A stretch of DNA of 22,237 nucleotides, taken from contig CAJUFI010000071.1 of the NCBI GenBank assembly GCA_910585665.1, forward strand, positions 1-22,237, in the 5' to 3' direction. The stretch is from an uncultured Acetatifactor sp. (GTDB lineage Bacteria > Bacillota > Clostridia > Lachnospirales > Lachnospiraceae). Under the pieces are notes generated by a model that had not been told where the DNA came from, ran no database searches, and was given only the letters and a program-made list of their open reading frames with translations. This document shows positions 6,311-14,600 of the stretch, piece by piece. The translations under genes and the position numbers were made by a program. The first letter of the stretch is position 1, and every line of letters starts with the position of its first letter.

Positions 6311-7400
6311 AAACGGCCTGGTCTACCAGGAAGACAAGACTTTCGTCAAAAAGGACTTATATATAAATGACGGGAAAATTGTGGAAGGCCCGGAGGAGGT
6401 CACGGACAAGACGGAAGTGGATGCAACGGGTCTTCTGGTGCTTCCCGGCCTGGTAGATGTCCACAGCCACGGCGCGGTGGGATGCGATTTCTCTGACGGG
6501 GACATGGAAGGGCTGGGGAAGATACTGACCTATGAGCGGGCCCACGGCGTCACTTCCTACTGTCCTACTTCCATGACCATTGACAAGGAGGAGCTGCGCA
6601 GGATTTTCAAGGCCATGGGGAGTTTTACGGAGAGCGGGGAGATGGCTCATGTGGCGGGCATCAATATGGAAGGGCCTTTTCTGGACGTGAACAAGAAGGG
6701 CGCCCATCTGGCAGAGCATGTCATGAAGCCGGACGTGGACTTTTTCAGGGAGTGCAACGCGGCCAGCGGGAACAAGATCCGCCTGGTGACGCTGGCCCCC
6801 AATGTGGAAGGCGCTTTAGCGTTCACCCGGGAGCTTCGGGATGAGGTGGTAATCTCTCTGGGGCATACCGCAGCGGATTACGAGACGTCGAGACAGGCTT
6901 TGCAGGCCGGGGCCAACCATGTGACCCATCTGTGCAACGCCATGATGCTTTTGGAGCACAGGAAGCCGGGGCTGATCGGCGCGGCTTCGGAGGATGAGAA
7001 CTGCTATGCGGAGCTGATCAGCGATGGCATCCATGTGCACGAGAGCATGGTGCGGGCGGTGTTCAAGATGTTCCCCGGGAGAGTGGTGCTGATCAGCGAT
7101 TCCATGCGGGCTACCGGCATGGAGAACGGCACTTACGACCTGGGCGGGCAGCAGGTGACGGTGAACGGCAAGCTGGCCACATTGGCGGACGGCACTATCG
7201 CGGGTTCCGCCACCAATCTCTACGACTGCATGCGCACGGCCGTGTCCTTCGGCATCTCCAGGGAGGAGGCCATCGCCGCCGCCACCATGAACCCCGCGAA
7301 GAGCATCGGCGTATACGGCCAGGTAGGCTCCCTTACCCCCGGCAAGCGGGCGGACGTAGTGCTGGCGGATCAGGATCTGAAGCTGGTGAAGGTAATCTGA
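6300..7400 (+). CDS. nagA: N-acetylglucosamine-6-phosphate deacetylase
   Basis: NagA removes the acetyl group from N-acetylglucosamine 6-phosphate, giving acetate and glucosamine 6-phosphate for NagB. The 366-residue protein shows the amidohydrolase pattern: VDVHSHG with His55 and His57, MEGPFL with metal ligand Glu124, SLGHTAADY with His189, HVTHLCNAM with His210, and LISDSMRATG with catalytic Asp267. The C-terminal NPAKSIG...GSLTPGKRADVVL segment is also typical. Its ATG lies inside the end of nagB (overlap 6300-6310), so the two are translated together, and a strong terminator follows at 7458. No sugar transporter is adjacent, so the substrate probably arrives by a distant PTS or from cell wall recycling (inference). 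Confidence 0.96.
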   Translation: MIIKNGLVYQEDKTFVKKDLYINDGKIVEGPEEVTDKTEVDATGLLVLPGLVDVHSHGAVGCDFSDGDMEGLGKILTYERAHGVTSYCPTSMTIDKEELRRIFKAMGSFTESGEMAHVAGINMEGPFLDVNKKGAHLAEHVMKPDVDFFRECNAASGNKIRLVTLAPNVEGALAFTRELRDEVVISLGHTAADYETSRQALQAGANHVTHLCNAMMLLEHRKPGLIGAASEDENCYAELISDGIHVHESMVRAVFKMFPGRVVLISDSMRATGMENGTYDLGGQQVTVNGKLATLADGTIAGSATNLYDCMRTAVSFGISREEAIAAATMNPAKSIGVYGQVGSLTPGKRADVVLADQDLKLVKVI

Positions 7401-7457
7401 GGGAGTGGATGTTTGTTCAAAACAGAAATCTGATTGCAAAGGACAGATCATGTCAGG

Positions 7458-7483
7458 CAGCCGCCCGGAAGGGCGGCTGTTTT
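7458..7483 (+). terminator. Intrinsic terminator of nagB-nagA
   Basis: A perfect 9-bp stem, CAGCCGCCC (7458-7466) with GGGCGGCTG (7471-7479), has a GGAA tetraloop and is followed by TTTT. It lies 57 bases after the nagA stop codon. Confidence 0.85.
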
Positions 7484-7493
7484 GGCAGGTTAG

Positions 7494-7646
7494 AAATAAA
7501 TTCCACCTGTGCGGTTGGATGCTCATTCGAGCATCTAACCCACTCCCACATTCGCAAAACTCGCGCTTGCGCGCTTCTGCGTCTGCATTCGCAGCCGCAT
7601 TTTGCTCATTTGGAAGTGGATTGCACCGCACAAGTGGAATAAATTT
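7494..7646. repeat. Palindromic element B (about 153 bp)
   Basis: Outer arms at 7494-7515 and 7625-7646 are complementary. The core ATTCCACCTGTGCGGT (7500-7515) matches ACCGCACAAGTGGAAT (7625-7640) at 15 of 16 pairs, and AAAT/ATTT extends it beyond a 2-base mismatch. Inside lies a perfect sub-hairpin, GATGCTC-ATTC-GAGCATC (7518-7535), and a GC-alternating stretch around 7561-7600. It has no T-run and follows a separate, complete terminator, so it is not needed to end the nagBA transcript. It is best described as a structured intergenic repeat or a small folded RNA. Sequence unrelated to element A. Confidence 0.75.
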
Positions 7647-7762
7647 GCAGGATTTTGCCGGGGAAGGGACATATAATATCAGGCGAATCTGGCTGCAAAT
7701 CCGGCAATGAGTCTTAGTCTTCCGCGGGGAAAGCAAGCTGATTGGATAGGTAAATTTGGCTG

Positions 7763-7791
7763 TTGCATTATGTAGAATAGTGTGCTAAAAT
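7763..7791 (+). promoter_or_regulatory. Promoter of the cobalamin-controlled unit
   Basis: TTGCAT (7763-7768), a 17-base spacer and TAAAAT (7786-7791). The start would be near 7798, just before the riboswitch aptamer. Confidence 0.7.
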
Positions 7792-7815
7792 ACTGACGCA
7801 AGTGAATAGAAACAT

Positions 7816-8068
7816 GACAGGTGCCGGAGAGCGGATATCCGTTTGGTTCGGTGAAAAGGGAAGCAGGTGAGAGGCCTGCACGATCTCGTCGCTGTGAGAG
7901 AAGAGTCATGCTTCATGCCGCCGTGGAAGCGGGCGGTGTATGCCACTGGGAAGAATCCGTGCCAGGAAAGCAATGGGCCAGGCTGTACAATCTGGCGCAA
8001 AGCTCTGGGGCCGGATTCCCGGGAAGGTGAAGCTGGCGATGACGCTCAAGTCAGAAGACCTGCCTGTC
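7816..8068 (+). ncRNA. Cobalamin riboswitch aptamer
   Basis: The conserved elements of the adenosylcobalamin riboswitch appear in order: closing stem P1 GACAGG (7816-7821) pairing with CCTGTC (8063-8068); the GGTGCC box at 7820; AAAAGGGAA (7854-7862) with GCAGGTGAGAGGCCTGC (the P4 region, 7863-7879); GCCACTGGGAAGAA (7942-7955); CCCGGGAAGGTGAAGC (8018-8033); and CGATGACGCTCAAGTCAGAAGACCTGCC (B12 box region, 8038-8064). This family senses cobalamins and represses downstream uptake or synthesis genes when B12 is plentiful. At about 250 bases it is longer than average because of extra helices between 7880 and 8015. It has its own promoter and precedes a terminator, a DUF4430 protein and an ECF S component, all consistent with corrinoid uptake. 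Confidence 0.93.
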
Positions 8069-8235
8069 GTGTGCGCCATAAGGCCACGAGGGATTGGCCG
8101 GTGCGGAATGCGCGGAAAAGAATTGACGCGTGTTCGGTTCTGCTGTTCTGGTGCCGGAAAGGGGGTACCGGCGGCGGAATGTCCAATGGATGACGGAAAT
8201 CTGTGCATGTGCTTTCCGTTGTATTAGTGACGCCG

Positions 8236-8262
8236 ACTCCTGTGCCGAACAGGAGTTTTTTT
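8236..8262 (+). terminator. Terminator in riboswitch leader
   Basis: A perfect 8-bp stem, ACTCCTGT (8236-8243) with ACAGGAGT (8249-8256), has a 5-base loop and a run of seven Ts. It sits about 170 bases past the aptamer and before the first gene, so it is the probable expression platform. No competing antiterminator pairing was confirmed by eye. Confidence 0.8.
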
Positions 8263-8399
8263 GTGCCGATGGCGCAGTCTTCACGATAGCACAGAGCTTC
8301 CTCTCAGGAAGAAAGTCCGGGAATGGAGCCTGTGCGGAAAAACAGGCTGCGGAAGGCAGCGGGACAGCATCGGAAGAGATGCGGAACGGGAGGAGAAAA

Positions 8400-8822
8400 A
8401 TGGAAAGCAAAAGCGGCAACAGCAAAAAGGTGATCATCGGAGCGGTGGTATTGGTGGCGGTGGTAGCGATTCTGGCTATCGTGTACAACCTGTTCCGGGA
8501 GAAGCCCGTGGAAGGCACGAAGGCTGTCACCATCGAGGTGACGGGCAAGTCGGGGGAGGTCAAGAGCTATGAAGTCAAGACGGACGCGGAGTATCTGCGC
8601 CAGGTTATGGAGGAAGCGGAGGGGCTGACCTTCTCCGGCGCAGAGAGCGAGTATGGCCTGATGGTGGACACGGTGAACGGCGAGACGGCAGATTACTCGG
8701 CGGACAGCTCATACTGGAGCTTCTATGTGAACGGGGAATACTGCAACTATGGTATTGAAACCCAGCCGGTTGAAGACGGAGATGTCTTTGGAATCGTCTA
8801 TACGACGGATTCTGCCCAGTAG
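8400..8822 (+). CDS. DUF4430 membrane-anchored corrinoid-binding-type protein
   Basis: This 140-residue protein has a short basic N-terminus, one hydrophobic helix (about residues 11-27, VIIGAVVLVAVVAILAIV), and an extracellular DUF4430 domain resembling the C-terminal domain of transcobalamin. The signature is clear: a lysine-rich strand region, LRQVMEEAEGL, DTVNGETADY, SSYWSFYVNGEYC and a final VEDGDVFGIVYT strand. There is no lipobox cysteine, so the helix is an uncleaved anchor or signal peptide. In Clostridia such proteins often sit with ECF transporters under B12 control, so a role in capturing corrinoids at the cell surface is likely (inference from domain and riboswitch). The frame is open further upstream, but GGGAGGAG at 8388-8395, four bases before ATG 8400, fixes the start. 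Confidence 0.87.
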   Translation: MESKSGNSKKVIIGAVVLVAVVAILAIVYNLFREKPVEGTKAVTIEVTGKSGEVKSYEVKTDAEYLRQVMEEAEGLTFSGAESEYGLMVDTVNGETADYSADSSYWSFYVNGEYCNYGIETQPVEDGDVFGIVYTTDSAQ

Positions 8823-9077
8823 ATTCTGGCCCTCGGATTCCTTCCGATGGGTTCCGCCCGGGCGATCAGCGGAGGCTGGGCGGACATCTGTGCCGGGCAG
8901 ATATCCGAACGGAGGGCAGAGCGCGTGGGCTGGGAAGTGTATGGGGCGGCGCAGACTGCCTTTCATAACAGGCGACTAGGGATTGGGCGCAGAATGGAAT
9001 AGGCAGGAAGACGGATTGCAGAAGCTGAAAGAATGTCTTCGGGAAAGAATGATTTCGGAAGTTGGGAGAACATCCTT

Positions 9078-9620
9078 ATGGAAGAGACAAAGGGACAAGG
9101 GGAAAAGAAGCTGACAATAGGGGATATCGCCCTGATGGGCGTGATGGTGGCAGTGATTGAGGTGTGCAAGGTGGCCTTGAACTTTCTGCCCAATATTGAG
9201 CTGACCAGCTTCTGGATTATTATGTTCACGCTGCTGTTCCGGTGGAGGATACTGTTTGTGATTCCGGTGTTCATCCTGGTGGAAGGGGCCATGTACGGCT
9301 TCGGGCTGTGGTGGATTATGTACCTCTATGCCTGGCCCTTGCTGGCGCTGGCGGCCTATGTGTGCAGAAAACAGGAGTCCGTCTGGTTCTGGAGCTTCCT
9401 GTCGGCCATGTTCGGCTTCCTGTTCGGCTTCCTGTGCGCCCTTCCTTATGTGGCAATCGGTGCTGCGGGCAGCGGCCTTCGGGGCGGCCTGTACGCCGGG
9501 TTCACATGGTGGGTGGCGGGGATCCCCTTTGATATCACCCACGGCATAGGAAATTTCGCGCTGATGGCGGTGCTTTACAAGCCGGTCCGCCTGGCGATGA
9601 AGCGTATCCGGGTTGCATAA
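9078..9620 (+). CDS. ECF transporter S component, probably for corrinoids
   Basis: This 180-residue protein has five to six membrane helices and the layout of an energy-coupling-factor substrate-binding (S) subunit. Features are a hydrophilic start, a first helix with IGDIALMGVMVAVIEVCKVA, then helices around residues 45-60, 63-85, 88-103, 111-138 and 150-170. S components bind the vitamin and dock onto the shared EcfT/EcfA module, which is not in this window and is normally encoded elsewhere for group II systems. The riboswitch and DUF4430 gene upstream indicate that the ligand is a cobalamin (inference). ATG 9078 is preferred to an in-frame ATG at 9033 because GGGAGAA (9064-9070) lies seven bases before it. 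The gene is 255 bases downstream of the DUF4430 gene with no terminator visible between them. Confidence 0.85.
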   Translation: MEETKGQGEKKLTIGDIALMGVMVAVIEVCKVALNFLPNIELTSFWIIMFTLLFRWRILFVIPVFILVEGAMYGFGLWWIMYLYAWPLLALAAYVCRKQESVWFWSFLSAMFGFLFGFLCALPYVAIGAAGSGLRGGLYAGFTWWVAGIPFDITHGIGNFALMAVLYKPVRLAMKRIRVA

Positions 9621-9690
9621 TGCATGAACGCGCAGCCGGAGTGCTGTGTCCGTGTTTCGTCCAACATATCTATATGCCGAATGGGGAAAG

Positions 9691-11118
9691 TCAGTCCTCA
9701 TCGTCATCTTTATCCGCCAGGAGCAGCGAGAAGATGAACTCGCTTCCGGCTCCCTCCGTGCTGATCACATTGATGTGCTCCCCGTGGCAGCCTATGATTT
9801 CCTTGACGATGGACAGCCCCAGGCCGGTGCCTTTCTTGTCCTTGCCCCGGGAGAAGTCGGATTTATAGAATCTGTCCCAGATCAGCTTCAGGTCGTCCTT
9901 GGGGATGCCGATGCCGGTGTCCTTTACGGATACGAACAGCTTATTGTTCTTCACGGAAGTCTCCACCCGGATGACAGAGTCGTGGTGGCTGAATTTGATG
10001 GCATTGTCCAGCAGGTTGTAGAGGACCTGCTGGATTTTCTCTTTGTCCCCGTTGACGAACATCCGGTCACCGGTGAGGATCATCTCGATGGCGATGGTCT
10101 TCTTGCGGCAGGTCCCCTCAAAGGTGGCGGCGGTAGAGCGGATGATGCTGTTGATATCGAAGTCCGTCCGCTCCAGGAGCATGCCCTTGGTGTTCAGATT
10201 GTTCAGGGACAGTAGACTGTTGGTCAGTTTGGTCAGCCGCTCTGTCTCGTTCAGCACGATATTCAGATACTTGTCATGCATTTCCGGCGGGATCGTGCCA
10301 TCGATCATGGCCTCCAGATATCCCCGGATAGAGGTCAGCGGGGAGCGGAAATCGTGGGACACATTGGCGATGAATTTCTTCTGGTCGTCCTCCGAGCTGG
10401 CAATCTGGCTGGCCATGTAGTTCAGGCAGACAGCCAGATAACCGATCTCATCGTCGCTCTCCACCTGGAACTCATAGTGCATATTGCCCGCGGCATACTG
10501 CTCCGTGGCATAGGTGATTTTCCGCAGGGGGATATAGACCATCTCCGTGAAGAAAATCAGGATGATCAGAGACAGCAGCAGCAAGATCACCAGCGTGATA
10601 TAAGAGATGTTCAGCATGCGGTTGCAGGAATCCTCGATCCGCATCATGTCGCAGTGGATGACCACATAGCCCTTCACCATATAGCTGGATGTGATGGGGG
10701 AGAAGACGCTGAGCATCTTTGAGTCGAAGTTCCCGAAGAAATTATTTACCATATAGTAGGAACTGCTGGTGGCAGTGGGGTCGAAATTTTCTATGACAAT
10801 TTCGTCTTCCACATTCAGGGAGACATCTGTATCCAGCACCAGCCGCCCGGAGGGGTTGATGATCCGTATGGTGGAGTCCAGGTAGACGGCCAGGGAATCC
10901 AGCTGTTCCTTCACGGTCTCCAGGTCCGTCTCGCTGGTGTACAGGCCGGTGGCATAGGTGTTGGAGATGCGGGTGGCCTCCACGTAGAGGTCCTCCGCCT
11001 TCTCCCGGATCAGGTGTTCCCTGGTCATACTGGGCACAAAGGTGGTGACGATGATGAAGCTGAACACGCCGAAGATGAAATAGGCCAGTATGAACTTCAG
11101 GTAGAGGGTCTTTTTCAT
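9691..11118 (-). CDS. Sensor histidine kinase, HAMP-HisKA-HATPase
   Basis: This 475-residue membrane kinase has transmembrane helices at about 8-28 and 171-191, with an extracellular sensor region between them (about 30-168) of roughly 140 residues, the size of a single PAS-like (dCache/sCache type) fold. A HAMP linker (about 192-245) is followed by the dimerisation/phosphoacceptor helix with His255 (ANVSHDFRSPLTSI). The ATPase domain has an N box with Asn372 (LLDNAIKFS), G1 DTGIGIP (400-406) and G2 GTGLGL (430-435). It would autophosphorylate on His255 and pass the phosphate to the adjacent response regulator, whose gene overlaps this one by four bases (ATGA). The C-terminus is an acidic tail. 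The architecture is like the PhoR/WalK class; the signal is unknown. It converges with the ECF S gene, 70 bases away. Confidence 0.93.
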   Translation of the reverse strand: MKKTLYLKFILAYFIFGVFSFIIVTTFVPSMTREHLIREKAEDLYVEATRISNTYATGLYTSETDLETVKEQLDSLAVYLDSTIRIINPSGRLVLDTDVSLNVEDEIVIENFDPTATSSSYYMVNNFFGNFDSKMLSVFSPITSSYMVKGYVVIHCDMMRIEDSCNRMLNISYITLVILLLLSLIILIFFTEMVYIPLRKITYATEQYAAGNMHYEFQVESDDEIGYLAVCLNYMASQIASSEDDQKKFIANVSHDFRSPLTSIRGYLEAMIDGTIPPEMHDKYLNIVLNETERLTKLTNSLLSLNNLNTKGMLLERTDFDINSIIRSTAATFEGTCRKKTIAIEMILTGDRMFVNGDKEKIQQVLYNLLDNAIKFSHHDSVIRVETSVKNNKLFVSVKDTGIGIPKDDLKLIWDRFYKSDFSRGKDKKGTGLGLSIVKEIIGCHGEHINVISTEGAGSEFIFSLLLADKDDDED

Positions 11119-11825
11119 GGATTGCGCACCTCGAATTTATAGCCTACCCCCCAGATCGTGGTGATCTTCCAGTTGGCATGATCCTTGATCTTCTCCCGGA
11201 GGCGCTTGATATGGACGTCCACCGTGCGGGTGTCGCCCACGTATTCATAGCCCCAGATTTGGTCCAGAAGCTGCTCCCTGGTGAACACATGGTTCGGGGA
11301 GGAGGCCAGGAAGTACAGCAGCTCCAGCTCCTTGGGCGGCATGTCTATGGTGCGCCCTTTGTAGAGGACGGAATAGTTGGTCAGGTTCACGGACAGGTCG
11401 GTATGCTGCACGCACTTTTCCGCAGGGGCGGCGGGGGCGGGGGCAGGGGCCGCGGGCTTGTAACGGCGCAGCACGGCCTTGGCCCTGGCCACCAGCTCCT
11501 TGGAGTCGAAGGGCTTCTCGATATAATCGTCAGCGCCCAGCTCCAGCCCCAGCACCTTGTCGAACACCTCGCCCTTGGCGGAGAGCATGATGATGGGCAC
11601 GGAATGCTTCATCCGCACCTCCCGGCACACCTGATAGCCGTCCATGCCGGGCAGCATGATGTCCAATAGGATCAGGTTCGGGGAAAAGCTCTCCATGGCA
11701 GGCATCACGGACTCCCCGTCATTCACGATTTTGGTTTCGTAGCATTCTTTGGTCAGGTAGAGGGCAATCAGTTCGGCGATGTTGTTGTCGTCGTCTACAA
11801 TCAGGATTTTCTGTTTATTTACCAT
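11115..11825 (-). CDS. OmpR/PhoB-family response regulator
   Basis: This 236-residue DNA-binding regulator has a receiver domain (about 5-118) with acidic residues Asp11-Asp13, phosphoacceptor Asp55 (LILLDIMLPGMDG) and Lys104 (IEKPFD), and a winged-helix DNA-binding domain (about 137-233) with PPKELELLYFLA and TRTVDVHIKRLREKI. The two are joined by an Ala/Pro linker (about 117-131, AAPAPAPAAPA) that is longer and simpler than usual. It is the first gene of a two-gene operon with the histidine kinase. GGAG (complement of 11835-11838) lies upstream at a suitable distance. The targets are unknown; no nearby gene is an obvious member of its regulon. Confidence 0.95.
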   Translation of the reverse strand: MVNKQKILIVDDDNNIAELIALYLTKECYETKIVNDGESVMPAMESFSPNLILLDIMLPGMDGYQVCREVRMKHSVPIIMLSAKGEVFDKVLGLELGADDYIEKPFDSKELVARAKAVLRRYKPAAPAPAPAAPAEKCVQHTDLSVNLTNYSVLYKGRTIDMPPKELELLYFLASSPNHVFTREQLLDQIWGYEYVGDTRTVDVHIKRLREKIKDHANWKITTIWGVGYKFEVRNP

Positions 11826-11968
11826 GTTCCGCTGCTCCTATTTTGAGTTTCTTGTTCCGGGTTTCTTTTGTGCGCCCTTCCCGCGGGCGCTGCACCGGCC
11901 TGGGAGCCGGGAAAGCCATGGGAATGCTTTGTCCCCGGCGGACGGTGTCTTAGCTGAACTGCCCTTGA

Positions 11969-12005
11969 GCCATGCCGTGCTGTTGTGCGCGCCGCACGGT
12001 ATGGC
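11969..12005 (-). terminator. Strong hairpin between mutS2 and regulator gene
   Basis: GCCATGCCGTGC (11969-11980) pairs with GCACGGTATGGC (11994-12005) at 11 of 12 positions around a 13-base loop, just after the mutS2 stop codon. There is no T-run in the minus direction, so termination may be weak or factor-assisted. Confidence 0.4.
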
Positions 12006-12026
12006 CGCAGGGATGATCCGCGGGAC

Positions 12027-14519
12027 TTACTTGAAGGTGACGATGGTGACCCCGGAGTCCCCTTCCCCGTACTCGCCCAGCCGGTATTCCTGCACGTATT
12101 TCAGGCGCTTTAAGTGGCCGTGGACGGCGCTGCGCAGCGCCCCCGTCCCTTTCCCGTGGACCACCCGGACGCTGGGCAGATGGGCCAGGTAGGCGTCGTC
12201 CAGGTATTTGTCCAGCTCGGACAGGGCCTCGTCCACGGTCTTGCCCAGCAGGTTGATTTCCGTGGAGATGGACATGGTCTTGGACATCTTGATCTTGCCG
12301 GAACCGGCGGCCCCTTTGAGCGGGGACGGGGCGGTCACGGACTTCTCTTCCGCGTAGACCAGGTCGCTTACATTGGTGCGGGTGCGGATGATGCCGCACT
12401 GCACGAACAGCCCTCCTTTGGCGTCGGGCAGGGTGCTGACGGTGCCCTGCAGGCCCATGGAGACGATTCTCACCAGGTCTCCCTTTTTCAGCTTCCTGGG
12501 GTCGATGGTCTTCTTCTCCGGCGCCTTCAGGCTGCCGCTGACAGAGAGGTGGGCGTTCTTCTCGCCGATCTTGTCCCGCACCTTCTGGCGCTTCTTCTCC
12601 AGCTCCCGGATGTCCGTGCCGGCACCGGCTTTGTGGAAGTCCCGGATGGTCTCGTCGGCGATCTCCTTGGCCTCCTGGAGTATGGAGCGGGCTTTTTCGT
12701 TGGCCTCCCGCAGGATGCGGTCTTTGGCCTGGTCGATTTTATCGTTTTTCTGCTGGAGCTGTTCCTGCAGGATGCGGATGCGCTCCTTGTATTGGGCGAT
12801 TTCCGTCTGTTCTTTTTCGATGGTGATGCGGCTCTGCTCCAGGTCGGAAATCACGTCCTCGAAGGTCTTGTCCTCCTGGCCGATCTGCTCCCTGGCGGCA
12901 TTGATGATTTCGTCGGGCAGCCCGAGCTTGGAGGAGATGGCGAAAGCGTTGCTCTTCCCCGGGATGCCGATCAGCAGCCGGTAAGTGGGGCGCAGGGTCT
13001 CCACGTTGAACTCGCAGCAGGCATTCTCCACAAAGGAGGTGGAGAGGGCGTAGATTTTCAGCTCGCTGTAGTGGGTGGTGGCCATGGTGCGGATGCCCCT
13101 GTCGTGGAGATGGCTCAGGATGGCGATGGCAAGGGCCGCGCCCTCCGTGGGATCCGTGCCCGCCCCCAGCTCGTCGAACAGGCACAGGGAATCCGCGTCC
13201 GCATGCTCCAGGATATGCACGATCCGCGTCATATGGGAGGAGAAGGTGGACAGGCTCTGCTCGATGCTCTGTTCGTCTCCGATATCCGCGTAGACTTCCG
13301 TAAAAATGGAAAGTTCTGAACGGTCTGCCGCAGGGATGTGCAGCCCGGCCTGGCCCATTAGCGTCAGAAGCCCCATGGTCTTCAGGGACACGGTCTTGCC
13401 GCCTGTGTTGGGGCCGGTGATGACCAGCAGGTCGAAGTCCCGCCCCAGGTGGATGTCGATGGGCACCACCTTCTTCCTGTCCAGCAGGGGGTGGCGGCCT
13501 TTGCGGATATTGATATAGCGGTCCGGGTTGAAGATAGGCTCCGTGGCGTTCAGGGCCATGGCCAGCTCGGCCTTGGCGAAGATGAAGTCCAGCAGCGTCA
13601 TAACCTTCTGGTCATTCAGCAGCTCTTCGGTATGGGTGCCGGCCTGGGCGCTTAAGTCGGCCAGGATTTTCCCGATTTCCTCTTTTTCTTCCAGCTCCAG
13701 CTCCCGGAGCTTGTTGTTCAGCTCTACCACGGCGGCAGGCTCGATGAAGTATGTGGAGCCGGTGGCGGACTGGTCGTGAATCATGCCGTTCACCTGGCCC
13801 TTGTACTCTGCCTTGATAGGGATGCAGTAACGGTTGTTGCGCATGGTAATCACGGCATCCTGAAGGTAGCTGCGGTAGGAGCCGCTGACCATGGACATGA
13901 GCTGGCTGTGTATCTTGTCGTTGGTCTGGAGCATGGAGCGGCGGATGCTCTTCAGCTTAGGGCTGGCATCGTCGGCAATCTCCTCCTCGGAGAGGATGCA
14001 GCGGTGGATTTCAGTGGACAGCCCCGTCAGGGGGGTCAGCAGCTCGAAATATTCGTCCAGGGTGTCCGTGGGGGTGCCGCCCTCCGCCGGGCCGCCGCCC
14101 CTGGGGTTGGGGCTGTCTTTGTCCCGGGCGTCGCCCCTGGTGGTGCTGTCGTTTCCGGCTCTGCCGTAGTCTTCGGCCTTGTCTCCGTGCCTGTCCTGCC
14201 TGCCGTAGGATTTGACGCGGGACACATTGTCCAGCATGGCGGCAATGTTCAGAAGCTCCGGGATGGAAAGGGTGCTGCCTATCTGCAGGGAGCGGACGGA
14301 GAAGCTGATGTCCTTGTTGTTGCCGAAGGAGGTGCTGCCGAACCGGAACAGCCGGCGCAGGGCATCGGCGGTGTGGCGCTGGTTCTTCCGGATTTCCTCT
14401 AAGTCCGTGGAGGGCACCAGCTCCCGGCAGAGTTTCTTGCCCGGCGCGGAATTGGCCTTTTCTGCCAGCATTTCAATGATTTTGTCATATTCTAATGTTT
14501 TTAACACTTTTTCGTTCAT
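12027..14519 (-). CDS. mutS2: MutS2 ATPase with Smr domain
   Basis: MutS2 is a MutS-family ATPase that in Bacillus subtilis splits collided ribosomes and in other species suppresses recombination. The 830-residue protein shows a core and clamp region (to about 320), Walker A GPNTGGKT (369-376), Walker B LCLFDELGAGTDPTEG (445-460), a long coiled coil (about 555-650), a KOW-like strand region (about 675-725) and a C-terminal Smr domain (about 754-830) with VVHGKGTGALR. The Smr LDLR-type motif reads INLLG here. The usual length is about 790; the extra is a hydrophilic Gly/Asp/Arg-rich insertion at about 106-153 not expected in the family. The start is MNEKVLKTLEYDKI, with AAAGGAG five bases before ATG 14519. 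The frame is open to 14888, but that part is not protein-like. Confidence 0.95.
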   Translation of the reverse strand: MNEKVLKTLEYDKIIEMLAEKANSAPGKKLCRELVPSTDLEEIRKNQRHTADALRRLFRFGSTSFGNNKDISFSVRSLQIGSTLSIPELLNIAAMLDNVSRVKSYGRQDRHGDKAEDYGRAGNDSTTRGDARDKDSPNPRGGGPAEGGTPTDTLDEYFELLTPLTGLSTEIHRCILSEEEIADDASPKLKSIRRSMLQTNDKIHSQLMSMVSGSYRSYLQDAVITMRNNRYCIPIKAEYKGQVNGMIHDQSATGSTYFIEPAAVVELNNKLRELELEEKEEIGKILADLSAQAGTHTEELLNDQKVMTLLDFIFAKAELAMALNATEPIFNPDRYINIRKGRHPLLDRKKVVPIDIHLGRDFDLLVITGPNTGGKTVSLKTMGLLTLMGQAGLHIPAADRSELSIFTEVYADIGDEQSIEQSLSTFSSHMTRIVHILEHADADSLCLFDELGAGTDPTEGAALAIAILSHLHDRGIRTMATTHYSELKIYALSTSFVENACCEFNVETLRPTYRLLIGIPGKSNAFAISSKLGLPDEIINAAREQIGQEDKTFEDVISDLEQSRITIEKEQTEIAQYKERIRILQEQLQQKNDKIDQAKDRILREANEKARSILQEAKEIADETIRDFHKAGAGTDIRELEKKRQKVRDKIGEKNAHLSVSGSLKAPEKKTIDPRKLKKGDLVRIVSMGLQGTVSTLPDAKGGLFVQCGIIRTRTNVSDLVYAEEKSVTAPSPLKGAAGSGKIKMSKTMSISTEINLLGKTVDEALSELDKYLDDAYLAHLPSVRVVHGKGTGALRSAVHGHLKRLKYVQEYRLGEYGEGDSGVTIVTFK

Positions 14520-14591
14520 AATGGCTCCTTTGCTCAGGCGGGGCGGACAGGGCGCGGGAGGAATCCGCCGCCGCGGGTTTACAGTATTAAA

Positions 14592-14600
14592 AGTATAACA
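14592..14600 (-). promoter_or_regulatory. Extended -10 promoter of mutS2
   Basis: On the minus strand TGTTATACT forms an extended -10 (TG, one base, TATACT), with no convincing -35. It lies about 75 bases before the mutS2 start codon. Confidence 0.4.

Noticed and set aside
7402..7736. Small frames after nagA on both strands
   Set aside because: They cover the terminator and palindromic element B, without ribosome binding sites or domain patterns.
8069..8399. Upstream extension of the DUF4430 gene from 8130
   Set aside because: It would read through the riboswitch terminator; the strong ribosome binding site is at 8388-8395.
12114..13319. 401-codon plus-strand frame
   Set aside because: It is antisense to the well-supported mutS2 gene and lacks recognisable domains.
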